Assembly: GCA_003612405.1 (NCBI GenBank)
Contig: RAYR01000015.1
Span: 62,001 to 126,000 of the forward strand
Direction: 5' to 3'
DNA length: 64,000 bases
Source: a bacterium 0.1xD8-71
GTDB taxonomy: Bacteria > Bacillota > Clostridia > Lachnospirales > Lachnospiraceae
The notes below the pieces were generated by a model, which had not been told where the DNA came from, did not search any database, and worked only from the letters and a program-made list of their open reading frames with translations. Both the position numbers and the translations under genes were made by a program. Within the stretch, counting starts at the first letter, position 1. Each line of letters begins with the position of its first letter. This document shows, one piece after another, positions 26,729 through 35,223 of this stretch.

Positions 26729-26765
26729 GATGATTTCGTCCTTTTTTTGGTATAGGAAAGTGCTC

Positions 26766-26826
26766 CGCTTATCCGAGTCCGCGAAGCGGATCTCGCAAAG
26801 TTAATTTGCGAAGCAAATTTACTTTT
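26766..26826 (+). repeat. Interspersed two-hairpin repeat, copy B
   Basis: Lies between the divergent rqcH and yicC starts. CCGAG, stem TCCGC-GAA-GCGGA, CTCG, CAAAG, then AATTTGC-GAA-GCAAATT bounded by GTT and TAC, ending CTTTTG. It is the most regular copy and is a good reference for the family. It ends 56 bases before the yicC -35 box. Confidence 0.9.
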
Positions 26827-26882
26827 GTTATTGTACAATAAGCGGGCATATTTTTCAATCGTGGATGCTTTTTCTCTATTTC

Positions 26883-26911
26883 TTGACTATATGCGGGGAT
26901 TCCTCTATAAT
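26883..26911 (+). promoter_or_regulatory. Sigma-A promoter for yicC
   Basis: TTGACT (26883-26888), a 17-base spacer and a perfect TATAAT (26906-26911). It is the strongest-looking vegetative promoter in the window and probably drives yicC, remA, gmk, rpoZ and rimO. Confidence 0.85.
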
Positions 26912-26973
26912 AAAAAATGTACGCGTGGGTCTATCTGTACGTATACCTACAACAGAAAAGGAAGAAGACGATA

Positions 26974-27852
26974 ATGATAAAAAGCATGACCGGGTTCGGG
27001 AGATGTGAAGTGGCGGAAGGGGAACGGAAGATTACGGTGGAGATGAAATCCGTCAATCACAGATATTTGGATGTCAATGTTAAGATGCCCAAGAAACTGA
27101 ATTTTTTTGAGGCAGCAATTCGCAGTGAGTTAAAGAACTATATCCAGAGGGGCAAGGTAGATATCTTTATCAGCTATGAGGATCTTTCGGAGTCCAATGT
27201 GTGTGTGAAGTACAACAAAGACCTTGCGAAGGAATATGTCAGATATCTGTCTCAGATGGCGGAAGATTTTTCCCTGGACAATGATATCCGTGTATCCATT
27301 CTTTCCAGATATCCGGAAGTGCTGACCATGGAGGAACAGACCATTGACGAGGAAGAGCTCTGGCTGTTTTTAGACAAGGCGGTCAAGGGAGCGGCAGAGT
27401 CTTTTGTGGAGACCAGGATCAAAGAGGGAGAGAATATCCGGGACGATCTGGTTGCAAAGCTGGACGCCATGCTTTCCCATGTGGATTTCATCGAGTCCCG
27501 TTCTCCGCAGATTATTGCAGAGTATAAGCAGAAACTGAAAGATAAAGTAAGGGAGCTTTTAGAAGATACGCAGATTGAGGAGGGCAGACTTCTGACGGAA
27601 GTGACTCTGTTTGCCGATAAGGTGTGTGTGGATGAGGAACTGGTGCGTCTGCGCAGCCATATCGCCACCACCAGAGAGAATCTCGTACAGGGAGGCAGCG
27701 TGGGGCGTAAGCTGGATTTCCTGGCCCAGGAGATGAACCGGGAGGCCAATACCATTCTCTCGAAAGCCAGTGACCTGGAAATTTCCAATCGTGCGATCGA
27801 ACTTAAGACAGAGATTGAGAAAGTCAGGGAGCAGATACAGAATATTGAATAG
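26974..27852 (+). CDS. yicC: YicC family endoribonuclease-like protein
   Basis: The 292-residue protein has the YicC N-terminal signature MIKSMTGFGRCEVAEGERK and VEMKSVNHRYLDVNVKMPK, and the C-terminal DUF1732 segment ending with FLAQEMNREANTILSKASD and LKTEIEKVREQIQNIE. Family members are reported to be endoribonucleases that act on small RNAs. ATG 26974 follows AAAAGGAAGAAG; the longer frame from 26917 overlaps the promoter and can be dismissed. It leads the conserved yicC-remA-gmk-rpoZ run. Confidence 0.94.
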   Translation: MIKSMTGFGRCEVAEGERKITVEMKSVNHRYLDVNVKMPKKLNFFEAAIRSELKNYIQRGKVDIFISYEDLSESNVCVKYNKDLAKEYVRYLSQMAEDFSLDNDIRVSILSRYPEVLTMEEQTIDEEELWLFLDKAVKGAAESFVETRIKEGENIRDDLVAKLDAMLSHVDFIESRSPQIIAEYKQKLKDKVRELLEDTQIEEGRLLTEVTLFADKVCVDEELVRLRSHIATTRENLVQGGSVGRKLDFLAQEMNREANTILSKASDLEISNRAIELKTEIEKVREQIQNIE

Positions 27853-27861
27853 AGGTTACAG

Positions 27862-28122
27862 ATGGGCAGACTGATTCATATAGGATTCGGTAATGTAGTC
27901 AATACGGGAAAGATTATAGCCATTGTGAGTCCCGATTCTGCACCGGTCAAACGTATGGTGCAGAAGGCAAAAGAGACGGGCATGGCCATTGATGCCACAC
28001 AGGGTCGTAAGACGAAGGCTGTACTGGTGATGGAGAACAGCCAGATAGTCCTGTCGGCGCTTCTCCCGGAGACTATATCAGGAAGAGCACAGACAGAGGG
28101 CGGGCAGACAGATGAAGCGTAA
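27862..28122 (+). CDS. remA: RemA family regulator (DUF370)
   Basis: An 86-residue protein of the RemA/DUF370 family, starting MGRLIHIGFGNVVNTGKIIAIVSPDSAP and with IDATQGRKTKAVLVMENSQIVLSAL. In Bacillus subtilis RemA is a DNA-binding activator of biofilm matrix and osmoprotection genes. The gene lies nine bases after yicC and overlaps gmk by 11 bases, the usual arrangement in Clostridia. Confidence 0.93.
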   Translation: MGRLIHIGFGNVVNTGKIIAIVSPDSAPVKRMVQKAKETGMAIDATQGRKTKAVLVMENSQIVLSALLPETISGRAQTEGGQTDEA

Positions 28123-28735
28123 GGGTATTTTGGTGGTAGTTTCCGGATTTTCGGGAGCCGGTAAGGGAACCTTGATGAAGAAACTGGTACAGGAGTATGA
28201 CAACTATGCATTGTCCGTTTCGGCCACGACCAGGGAACCCAGACCGGGCGAAATGGATGGCCGGGAGTATTTCTTCGTCTCCAGAGAGGAGTTTAAGAAA
28301 CGGATTGCAGAGGATGCATTGATAGAGTATGCCTGCTATTGTGATAATTACTACGGGACACCCAGAGAGTATGCACAAAAGCATCTTGAAGAGGGCCGTG
28401 ATGTGATCCTGGAGATAGAAATACAGGGCGCCCTTAAGATCAAAGAGAAATATCCGGATGCACTGCTGTTGTTTGTGATGCCGCCCAGTGCGGAAGAACT
28501 GCATCGCAGGCTGTCCGGCAGAGGCACGGAGACAAAGGAAGTAATCGAAAAGCGGCTTCGCCGTGCGGCCCAGGAAGCAAAGGGAATTGAGGAGTATGAT
28601 TATATTGTAATCAATGATGACCTGGATACCTGTGTGAAGGAACTTCATGCAATCATTACAGCGGCGCATAATACGCCGGTGAGGAATGAGGAGTTTATAG
28701 AAAAAATGAGAATGGAACTGGAAGGAGAAAAGTAA
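28112..28735 (+). CDS. gmk: Guanylate kinase
   Basis: Converts GMP and ATP to GDP and ADP. The 207-residue protein has the P-loop FSGAGKGTLMKKL, the GMP-binding SATTREPRPGEMDGREYFF, and VILEIEIQGA. Its start lies inside remA, and its TAA stop shares a base with the rpoZ ATG (TAATG), so coupling is likely. Confidence 0.97.
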   Translation: MKRKGILVVVSGFSGAGKGTLMKKLVQEYDNYALSVSATTREPRPGEMDGREYFFVSREEFKKRIAEDALIEYACYCDNYYGTPREYAQKHLEEGRDVILEIEIQGALKIKEKYPDALLLFVMPPSAEELHRRLSGRGTETKEVIEKRLRRAAQEAKGIEEYDYIVINDDLDTCVKELHAIITAAHNTPVRNEEFIEKMRMELEGEK

Positions 28736-29028
28736 TGTTACATCCATCTTATGCAGATTTGATTAAAGTAGTGAACAGTGAAGTGGAAGAAGGGGAAGAT
28801 CCTGTGGTAAGCAGCAGATATTCCATCGTAATGGCGACTTCCAAGCGTGCAAGACAGATTATTGCCGGTGATGACGAGCTGGTGGACGGCAAAGGAAAGA
28901 AACCGCTCTCTGTGGCAGTGGAAGAGTTGAGTCAGGGTAAGATTAAGATCTTAAACGACGAGACAGAGCAGAATGAGGAGCCTGTGACAGAGCAGGAGCC
29001 CGTTGCTGCTGCTGAAGCGGAGCAGTAA
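28735..29028 (+). CDS. rpoZ: RNA polymerase omega subunit
   Basis: A 97-residue protein with the omega core MLHPSYADLIKVVN, SRYSIVMATSKRARQI and KPLSVAVEELSQGKIKI. The C-terminal tail is acidic (QNEEPVTEQEPVAAAEAEQ). The start overlaps the gmk stop, the standard gmk-rpoZ pairing. Confidence 0.95.
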   Translation: MLHPSYADLIKVVNSEVEEGEDPVVSSRYSIVMATSKRARQIIAGDDELVDGKGKKPLSVAVEELSQGKIKILNDETEQNEEPVTEQEPVAAAEAEQ

Positions 29029-29040
29029 GGTTACGGATTT

Positions 29041-30384
29041 ATGGGCAAAAAAGTATTATTCATCTCCCTGGGATGTGACAAGAATCTGGTGGATTCGGAA
29101 CAAATGCTGGGACTTCTGTGCGAGAGCGGTTATACCTTTACCGACGATGAACGGGAGGCGGAGGCAGTTGTCATCAATACCTGCTGTTTCATAAATGACG
29201 CCAAGCAGGAGAGTATTGATACGATTCTGGAGATGGCAGAACTTAGAAAGAACGGGGATATTGAAGCGCTGATTGTGGCAGGGTGTCTGGCCCAGCGTTA
29301 CCGGGAAGAAATTCAGAAAGAAATCGAAGAAGTGGATGCCATCATAGGTACTACGGCTATTGATGAAGTGGTAAAGGCGCTGGATGATGTTCTGCGCGGG
29401 ATAAAGAAGAATCATTATCAGGGACTGGACAGAAAACCCTTTACCGGGATGCACCGCGTGATGACCACAGGCGGACATTTTGCTTATCTGAAAATAGCAG
29501 AGGGCTGTGACAAACATTGTACCTACTGTATTATTCCCAAAGTACGCGGCAGTTACCGGAGCGTACCGATGGAGAGCCTTTTGCAGGAAGCGGGGGATCT
29601 TGCTGCCCAGGGCGTGAAAGAGTTGATTATAGTAGCCCAGGAGACCACACGCTATGGGGTGGATCTTTATGGGCATAAGGCACTTCCCGAGCTGCTTTGT
29701 AAATTATGTGAGATAGACGGTCTTTTCTGGATCCGGATTCTGTACTGTTATCCGGAGGAGATTGATGAGGAACTGATACAGACCATCAAAAACCAAAAGA
29801 AAATCTGTCATTATCTGGATCTGCCCATACAGCATGCCAGCGACAGCGTTTTAAAGCGGATGGGACGCTGGACAGATCAAAAAGAGCTGACAGATATGGT
29901 CAATCATCTGCGGGAGGAAATTCCGGATATTTGTCTGCGCACCACGCTGATTACGGGATTTCCCGGAGAAACGCAGGAAGATCATGATGTACTGATGTCT
30001 TTTGTGGAGAAGATGGCTTTTGACAGACTGGGGGTCTTTCCCTATTCCCAGGAGGAAGATACACCGGCAGCAGACATGGACGGACAGATTTCCGAGGATG
30101 TGAAGGAGAAACGCTGTCAGGAACTGATGGCCTTACAGCAGGAGATTGCCTTTGATGCGGCGGCAGACATGGCGGGCCGTGTGGTTACAGCCATGATTGA
30201 GGGCAGAGTTGCGGATGAGGATGCCTATGTGGCAAGGACGTACAAGGATGCGCCGAACGTGGACGGTTTCTTGTTTATCAACACGGGCAGGGAATTGATG
30301 ACCGGCGACCTGGTCAGGGTCAGGATTACAGGTTCTTATGAATATGATCTGATTGGAGAATTGGAAGATGAATTTACCGAATAA
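29041..30384 (+). CDS. rimO: Ribosomal protein S12 methylthiotransferase RimO
   Basis: Radical-SAM enzyme adding a methylthio group to an Asp of ribosomal protein S12. The 447-residue protein has the UPF0004 domain with its three Cys (GCDKNLVDSEQ, NTCCFINDAKQES, AGCLAQRY), the radical-SAM cluster motif CDKHCTYCIIP and a C-terminal TRAM domain. The KNLVDSE and QESIDTI motifs separate RimO from MiaB. It starts 12 bases after rpoZ, and pgsA begins inside its end. Confidence 0.96.
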   Translation: MGKKVLFISLGCDKNLVDSEQMLGLLCESGYTFTDDEREAEAVVINTCCFINDAKQESIDTILEMAELRKNGDIEALIVAGCLAQRYREEIQKEIEEVDAIIGTTAIDEVVKALDDVLRGIKKNHYQGLDRKPFTGMHRVMTTGGHFAYLKIAEGCDKHCTYCIIPKVRGSYRSVPMESLLQEAGDLAAQGVKELIIVAQETTRYGVDLYGHKALPELLCKLCEIDGLFWIRILYCYPEEIDEELIQTIKNQKKICHYLDLPIQHASDSVLKRMGRWTDQKELTDMVNHLREEIPDICLRTTLITGFPGETQEDHDVLMSFVEKMAFDRLGVFPYSQEEDTPAADMDGQISEDVKEKRCQELMALQQEIAFDAAADMAGRVVTAMIEGRVADEDAYVARTYKDAPNVDGFLFINTGRELMTGDLVRVRITGSYEYDLIGELEDEFTE

Positions 30385-30904
30385 GTTAACCACGTTCCGC
30401 GTGGTATTGATCCCTTTCTTTGTGGTTTTTATGCTGACAGATGTGACCGCATATGACAAGTGGATTGCACTGGTTATTTTTATTGTTGCAAGTCTGACAG
30501 ATCTTATGGACGGATACATTGCCAGAAAATATAATCTGGTGACAAATTTTGGAAAGTTTATGGATCCTCTGGCGGATAAGCTTTTGGTCTGCTCAGCACT
30601 GATCTGCCTGGTAGCGCTTGCAAGGATACCGGCCTGGATAGTGATTGTTATTATTGCCAGGGAATTTATTATCAGTGGTTTCAGACTGGTGGCTTCGGAT
30701 AATGGGGTGGTCATTGCAGCCAGTTACTGGGGGAAGTTTAAGACCACTTTTCAGATGGTAATGATCTGTCTGATGATTGTAAATCTGGAAGTACTTAGCC
30801 TTCTGACACAGATTGTGATGTGGGCGGCACTGTTATTAACCGTGATTTCTTTAGTGGATTATCTGGTCAAAAATAAGGATGTCATGAAAGAGAGCGGTAA
30901 ATAG
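30368..30904 (+). CDS. pgsA: CDP-diacylglycerol-glycerol-3-phosphate 3-phosphatidyltransferase
   Basis: Makes phosphatidylglycerol phosphate, committing to acidic phospholipids. The 178-residue membrane protein has the CDP-alcohol phosphotransferase motif from DLMDGYIARKY to FGKFMDPLADK and several hydrophobic helices. ATG 30368 is chosen because it has GGAGA ten bases before it; it overlaps rimO by 17 bases. The rimO-pgsA-cinA-recA order is standard in Firmicutes. Confidence 0.95.
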   Translation: MNLPNKLTTFRVVLIPFFVVFMLTDVTAYDKWIALVIFIVASLTDLMDGYIARKYNLVTNFGKFMDPLADKLLVCSALICLVALARIPAWIVIVIIAREFIISGFRLVASDNGVVIAASYWGKFKTTFQMVMICLMIVNLEVLSLLTQIVMWAALLLTVISLVDYLVKNKDVMKESGK

Positions 30905-30937
30905 GATGCGAGATTGATTGCAAAGAAATGGAGTGCT

Positions 30938-32209
30938 ATGACAGTAGAGATTATTTCGGTTGGAACAGAAATATTATTGGGTAATATTGTGAATACGAAC
31001 GCGGCCTATCTGTCGGAAAAATGTGCGGGACTCGGTCTTTCCTGTTACTACCAGGATGTGGTCGGGGATAATGAAGAAAGACTTTTTGAGACCATAAAGC
31101 TTGCGCTGTCCAGAGCAGATATTCTGCTTTTGTCAGGAGGACTCGGCCCCACCCAGGATGATCTGACAAAGGAGGTTGCAGCAAAGGCCTTTGGAAAGGA
31201 ATTATACCTGCACGAGGAGACGAAGGAAGCAATCCGGAAGTTTTTTGAGGAGAGAGGATTAGAGATTACAGATAATAACTGGAAACAGGCGATGGTTCCG
31301 GAGGGGTGTATCGTGATGGAGAATCCCAACGGTACGGCGCCTGGAATTATCATGGCGCAGGATAATAAGCATGTGGTGCTGATGCCTGGCCCGCCCAATG
31401 AGATGGTTCCCATGTTTGAGACATCGGTTATGCCTTATCTCTCCCGGTTACAGTCCTGTGTGATTTATTCACAGACCGTGAAGATCTGCGGGGTGGGAGA
31501 AAGCAAGGCGGAGAGCATGGTATCAGATCTGATCGCGGCACAGACAAATCCCACGATTGCCACCTATGCCAAGACCGGGGAGGTGCACCTTAGAGTGACT
31601 GCCCGGGCGGAGGACGAGAAAGAAGCCAGAAAACTGGTGAAGCCTATGATCAAGGATTTAAAAGGACGTTTCGGCAATCATGTCTATACCACAGATGATG
31701 AGGTGACGTTGGAGAAGGCAGTGGTAGATCTGCTTGCGGCCAATAAACTGACAGCCTGTACGGTGGAATCCTGTACCGGCGGAATGTTGTCGGCCCGGTT
31801 GATCAATGTACCGGGAGTCTCGGAGGTATTTAAGACTGGTTATGTTACATATTCCAACAAATCGAAAAGAAGGCTTCTGGGGATTAAGAAAAATATTCTG
31901 TTGAAACATGGTGCGGTCAGCGAACAGATTGCAAGGGAGATGGCAAAGACAGCGGCCATGCTTGCCAAGACGGATGTTTGTGTCTCAACTACAGGAATCG
32001 CGGGGCCGGATGGCGGTACCCCGGAGAAACCGGTAGGGCTTGTATATATCGGATGTAATGTGCGCGGTAAGATTACGGTGAAGGAGTGTCATTTCAGCGG
32101 CAGCCGGTCCAAGATCCGGGAGAGCACGGTTTCCGCGGCATTATCGCTGATGCGGCAGTGTATTCTGGAGTATTACAGCGAAGTGACTTTTGGTGGGAAA
32201 GAGAAGTAG
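30938..32209 (+). CDS. cinA: CinA, competence/damage-inducible protein A
   Basis: A 423-residue protein with an N-terminal MoCF-like domain (VEIISVGTEILLGNIVNTNA, LLLSGGLGPTQDDLTKE), which in relatives is an ADP-ribose or NMN-related hydrolase, and a C-terminal CinA domain with the nicotinamide-nucleotide amidase motif TVESCTGGMLSARL and GIAGPDGGTPEKPVGLV. ATG 30938 follows TGGAG; the frame from 30914 lacks a ribosome site. It lies before recA, as usual, but here an unrelated membrane protein gene is inserted between the two. Confidence 0.95.
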   Translation: MTVEIISVGTEILLGNIVNTNAAYLSEKCAGLGLSCYYQDVVGDNEERLFETIKLALSRADILLLSGGLGPTQDDLTKEVAAKAFGKELYLHEETKEAIRKFFEERGLEITDNNWKQAMVPEGCIVMENPNGTAPGIIMAQDNKHVVLMPGPPNEMVPMFETSVMPYLSRLQSCVIYSQTVKICGVGESKAESMVSDLIAAQTNPTIATYAKTGEVHLRVTARAEDEKEARKLVKPMIKDLKGRFGNHVYTTDDEVTLEKAVVDLLAANKLTACTVESCTGGMLSARLINVPGVSEVFKTGYVTYSNKSKRRLLGIKKNILLKHGAVSEQIAREMAKTAAMLAKTDVCVSTTGIAGPDGGTPEKPVGLVYIGCNVRGKITVKECHFSGSRSKIRESTVSAALSLMRQCILEYYSEVTFGGKEK

Positions 32210-32248
32210 CAGGAAAGAGACGGTTTTCAAGATGATGGAGGAAAACAA

Positions 32249-33694
32249 ATGAGTGAACCGGGCAATTTTGACGACAGGAGAGAGGAAACCGGAAGGATGG
32301 ATACGCCGGTAGATCCTTATACAACAGAGAGCAGTGCCGATATCTATACAACCCCGACAGTGGATACAACGGGAGTACTGGCAGGCGAGAACTCTCAGGA
32401 TGTGGCAGTGACAGATACCCATGGACTTTTTTCGGGTAGCGGGCAGGCTGATGTTTCTTATTATAATAATACCAGTCAGGGCGTAAATCCCTATGATATC
32501 AATCAGCCGCAGCAGGGGACTTCTCCTTATCAGAATCCTCAATACAATCAGCAGGGGATGCCCTATGGCGGCAGTGCTTATGGCGGAGGCAATCCTTATT
32601 ATACGGATAATTCATATGGAGCAGGCAACGCTTACGGCGGCGGTGCTTATAACAATGCCAATCCTTATGGCAGTCAGCAGGCAGGCGGATATAACGGCCA
32701 GCCTCCTTATGGGACGCCTCCTTATAACGATAACCCCTACAGTCCTTATGCGGCACCTCAGAAAAAGGGACATACCGGACTGATCATAACCGTTGTGGTC
32801 ATTATTATCCTTCTTTTTATTGTGGCAGTCTGTGCATTGGTCTACCGGGCAGTAAAGCTGGTAGAGGAGAATGGTTTTGACTCAGAAGAATCCATCCACG
32901 ACGATAAGTATGAGTTCGATGATGACTATGAATATCATCACGATGATGATTTTGGCGGTTATGATGACGATGATGACTTTTTCTACGGCGGTGATGATGA
33001 TTATGACTATGATTATGATTATGATTATGATTACGACTATGACGATGATTACGAAGATGACAGATATTATTCTTTTGCGGATGACATCAAGTATGACCTG
33101 TCATACTATGTAGATTTTGACTTCTATGAATATGAGACATCGAATGACAATGTCAGTATTCTGGTAACATATCCCATTGTAGAAGGGGAGGATGTGCAGA
33201 ATCTGGATATGATCAATGATGCCATCTATGATGAGGTGGAACTGATAACCGAGTATTATGAGGAAGAATATGCTCCTTATATGGAAAAGAATGAAGACAG
33301 CTACTTTTCTGCTTCTGCCTTCTGCTATGTGACTTATATGGATGAAGATAAGCTCAGTGTGGTATTTCAGGAGAATATCTATGCCGATACCTATGATCTG
33401 GCTTATCTGGAATGTATCAATATAGATATGGAGAACGGTGTAATCCTCGATAATGAAGAGATGCTGTCTATTGATGATGACTTTTCGGTGGAATTCAGAA
33501 CCAGGAGCGATGAACAGAACGGGGAGATCTATTCCCTCACAAATATGTCAGACCAGGAGATTACAAGTTACTTTAATTCCCCGGATGTGATCGTATTTTA
33601 TACGCCTAAGGGGATGGAAATCGGTTTTAATTATGAGAGCGGCTGGGTGACAGTCACCTACGAGGAATACGAGCAGTATCTGAATGTATTCTGA
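32249..33694 (+). CDS. Prion-like/Asp-Tyr repeat single-pass membrane protein
   Basis: A 481-residue protein I cannot assign to a named family. From the N-terminus: about 70 polar, Thr/Asp-rich residues; a low-complexity Gly/Tyr/Asn/Gln/Pro region (about 75-172, with repeats such as YGGSAYGGGNPYYTDN) of prion-like composition; one membrane segment (about 178-202, LIITVVVIIILLFIVAVCALVY); an Asp/Tyr/His-rich stretch (about 218-272, six or more tandem DY pairs); then a C-terminal domain of about 200 residues (YPIVEGEDVQNLDMINDAI, FCYVTYMDEDKLSVVFQENI) that resembles DUF3298/RsiV-like extracytoplasmic domains. The Gly/Tyr part should be cytoplasmic and the DY part outside, if the topology follows charge. 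ATG 32249 follows GATGGAGG. It is inserted between cinA and recA. Confidence 0.75.
   Translation: MSEPGNFDDRREETGRMDTPVDPYTTESSADIYTTPTVDTTGVLAGENSQDVAVTDTHGLFSGSGQADVSYYNNTSQGVNPYDINQPQQGTSPYQNPQYNQQGMPYGGSAYGGGNPYYTDNSYGAGNAYGGGAYNNANPYGSQQAGGYNGQPPYGTPPYNDNPYSPYAAPQKKGHTGLIITVVVIIILLFIVAVCALVYRAVKLVEENGFDSEESIHDDKYEFDDDYEYHHDDDFGGYDDDDDFFYGGDDDYDYDYDYDYDYDYDDDYEDDRYYSFADDIKYDLSYYVDFDFYEYETSNDNVSILVTYPIVEGEDVQNLDMINDAIYDEVELITEYYEEEYAPYMEKNEDSYFSASAFCYVTYMDEDKLSVVFQENIYADTYDLAYLECINIDMENGVILDNEEMLSIDDDFSVEFRTRSDEQNGEIYSLTNMSDQEITSYFNSPDVIVFYTPKGMEIGFNYESGWVTVTYEEYEQYLNVF
32990..33058 (+). repeat. In-frame Asp-Tyr codon repeat
   Basis: Near-tandem repetition of a six-base GATTAT/GACTAT unit within the membrane protein gene, encoding alternating Asp and Tyr. 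Codons vary (GAT/GAC, TAT/TAC), so it is not a perfect microsatellite, but the longest stretch keeps four to five identical GATTAT units, so the number of repeats could change by slippage without shifting frame. Confidence 0.8.
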
Positions 33695-33741
33695 TCTGGT
33701 ATGACAGGTACAGGGATTCATTATTTGTGAACAGAATACGA

Positions 33742-33775
33742 AGGGCGGTAAATCTGTAGAAGATTACCGTCCTTT
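33742..33775 (+). terminator. Hairpin after the Asp-Tyr repeat gene
   Basis: AGGGCGGTAA (33742-33751) pairs with TTACCGTCCT (33764-33773), one G-T wobble, followed by TTCATG. The T run is short, so termination may be partial. Confidence 0.6.
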
Positions 33776-34015
33776 CATGTGTTTCAGGACTCTTTTTCGG
33801 AAGATATAAAGTGGGAGTAAATTTATAAAATCCGGAAGAAGGATATTGCTTAACCAGGGATTCTCTGTTAAACTGAGGATGTCTATAGAAATGGAATCTG
33901 TTGTGCATGTCCGGCATTTCGCCACAATTTCCATTATCTTGATTTGAAGGAAAGGAGGGTAGAGTGTCATTTATTGGACATAAAGAGTGCTAAGATGGCA
34001 TTATAAAAAAGGAAG
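33776..34015. other. Intergenic stretch before recA, no gene found
   Basis: About 240 bases with no convincing gene. It holds one short minus-strand frame (33764-33970, 68 codons) without a ribosome site or recognised motif, and a strong AAGGAAAGGAGGG followed by a nine-codon GTG frame (33964-33993), listed among the findings. The recA promoter region starts at its right edge. Confidence 0.5.
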
Positions 34016-34064
34016 TTGACAAAATCGAACATTTGTTTTATTCTATGTAAAGAACAGGTGTTCT
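34016..34064 (+). promoter_or_regulatory. recA promoter with two LexA-type boxes
   Basis: TTGACA (34016-34021), a 17-base spacer, then TATTCT (34039-34044). A Firmicutes-type SOS box CGAACATTTGTTTT (34026-34039) sits between -35 and -10, and a second, AGAACAGGTGTTCT (34051-34064), covers the region just downstream of the start. Both keep the GAAC-N4-GTT core; their starts are 25 bases apart, so two LexA dimers could sit on roughly neighbouring faces. Confidence 0.88.
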
Positions 34065-34085
34065 ATAAGAAAAGGAGAACAGAAC

Positions 34086-35162
34086 ATGGAAAGAGATGAA
34101 AAATTAAAAGCATTGGATGCGGCTTTAGGGCAGATAGAGAGGCAGTTCGGTAAGGGGGCTGTCATGAAACTGGGCGACCCTTCCGTACAGATGAATGTGG
34201 AGACGATTCCGACAGGATCTTTAAGTCTGGATATTGCATTGGGGCTCGGTGGTATTCCCAAGGGAAGAATTGTTGAGATATACGGTCCGGAATCCAGTGG
34301 TAAGACAACCGTTACCTTACATATGATAGCAGAGGTACAAAAGAGGGGCGGCATCGCCGGTTTTATTGATGCGGAGCATGCACTTGACCCTGTTTATGCA
34401 AAGAATATCGGAGTGGATATTGACAATCTTTATATTTCGCAGCCGGACTGTGGAGAACAGGCACTGGAGATTACAGAGACCATGGTGCGTTCCGGTGCCG
34501 TGGATATTATTGTGGTGGATTCGGTTGCGGCACTGGTGCCCAAAGCGGAGATTGACGGAGATATGGGAGACAGCCATGTGGGTTTGCAGGCAAGGTTAAT
34601 GTCACAGGCACTTCGTAAATTGACAGCGGTTATCAGCAAATCCAATTGTACTGTTATTTTTATCAATCAGCTGCGTGAAAAAGTAGGCGTTATGTTTGGT
34701 AATCCGGAGACAACTACGGGCGGCCGTGCGCTGAAATTCTACTCTTCGGTGCGTCTCGATGTCAGAAGAATCGAAGCTCTGAAACAGGGGGGCGAGGTAA
34801 TCGGTAACAGAACCAGGGTAAAGGTAGTCAAGAATAAGATTGCGCCGCCTTTTAAGGAAGCAGAATTTGATATTATGTTCGGGGAAGGTATTTCCACGGT
34901 AGGGGATATTCTTGATCTGGCGGCGGAGAACAATATTATCAATAAGAGTGGCGCATGGTATGCCTATGAAGGCAATAAGATTGGCCAGGGCAGGGAAAAT
35001 GCGAAGCAGTATCTGAGAGACAATCCACAGATGTGCAGTGAAGTGGAGCGGAAAGTAAGAGAACTCTTTAATATGGAAACAGATTCTGTACAGGCACCGG
35101 CTGAAAAAGCAGCAAAAGAGATCGGGAAAGATAAGAAAGAGACTGCCGGAACAGGCAAATAG
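34086..35162 (+). CDS. recA: Recombinase RecA
   Basis: Strand exchange protein and SOS co-protease. The 358-residue protein has Walker [10 protein letters not shown], Walker [11 protein letters not shown], the conserved [25 protein letters not shown]2 region, and an acidic/Lys-rich C-terminal tail. ATG 34086 follows AAAAGGAGAAC. Expression should be LexA-controlled, given the two boxes upstream. recX follows. Confidence 0.98.
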   Translation: MERDEKLKALDAALGQIERQFGKGAVMKLGDPSVQMNVETIPTGSLSLDIALGLGGIPKGRIVEIYGPESSGKTTVTLHMIAEVQKRGGIAGFIDAEHALDPVYAKNIGVDIDNLYISQPDCGEQALEITETMVRSGAVDIIVVDSVAALVPKAEIDGDMGDSHVGLQARLMSQALRKLTAVISKSNCTVIFINQLREKVGVMFGNPETTTGGRALKFYSSVRLDVRRIEALKQGGEVIGNRTRVKVVKNKIAPPFKEAEFDIMFGEGISTVGDILDLAAENNIINKSGAWYAYEGNKIGQGRENAKQYLRDNPQMCSEVERKVRELFNMETDSVQAPAEKAAKEIGKDKKETAGTGK

Positions 35163-35223
35163 ATTTTGAAAGCAGGCAAAGAAGGACGTATGGCTATAGG
35201 AACGCTCCGGAATGAGGATGATT

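Noticed and set aside
28073..28747. 224-codon minus-strand frame covering gmk
   Set aside because: Covers gmk almost exactly on the other strand and is rich in Cys/His/Leu from reverse codons; no ribosome site.
33764..33970. 68-codon minus-strand frame between the Asp-Tyr protein gene and recA
   Set aside because: No ribosome site and no recognised motif, although the KRVLKHMKGR end looks protein-like; too weak to annotate.
34016..34064. Reading the recA boxes as a phage or plasmid feature
   Set aside because: They match the normal Firmicutes LexA site and sit on a good sigma-A promoter; nothing else nearby looks mobile.
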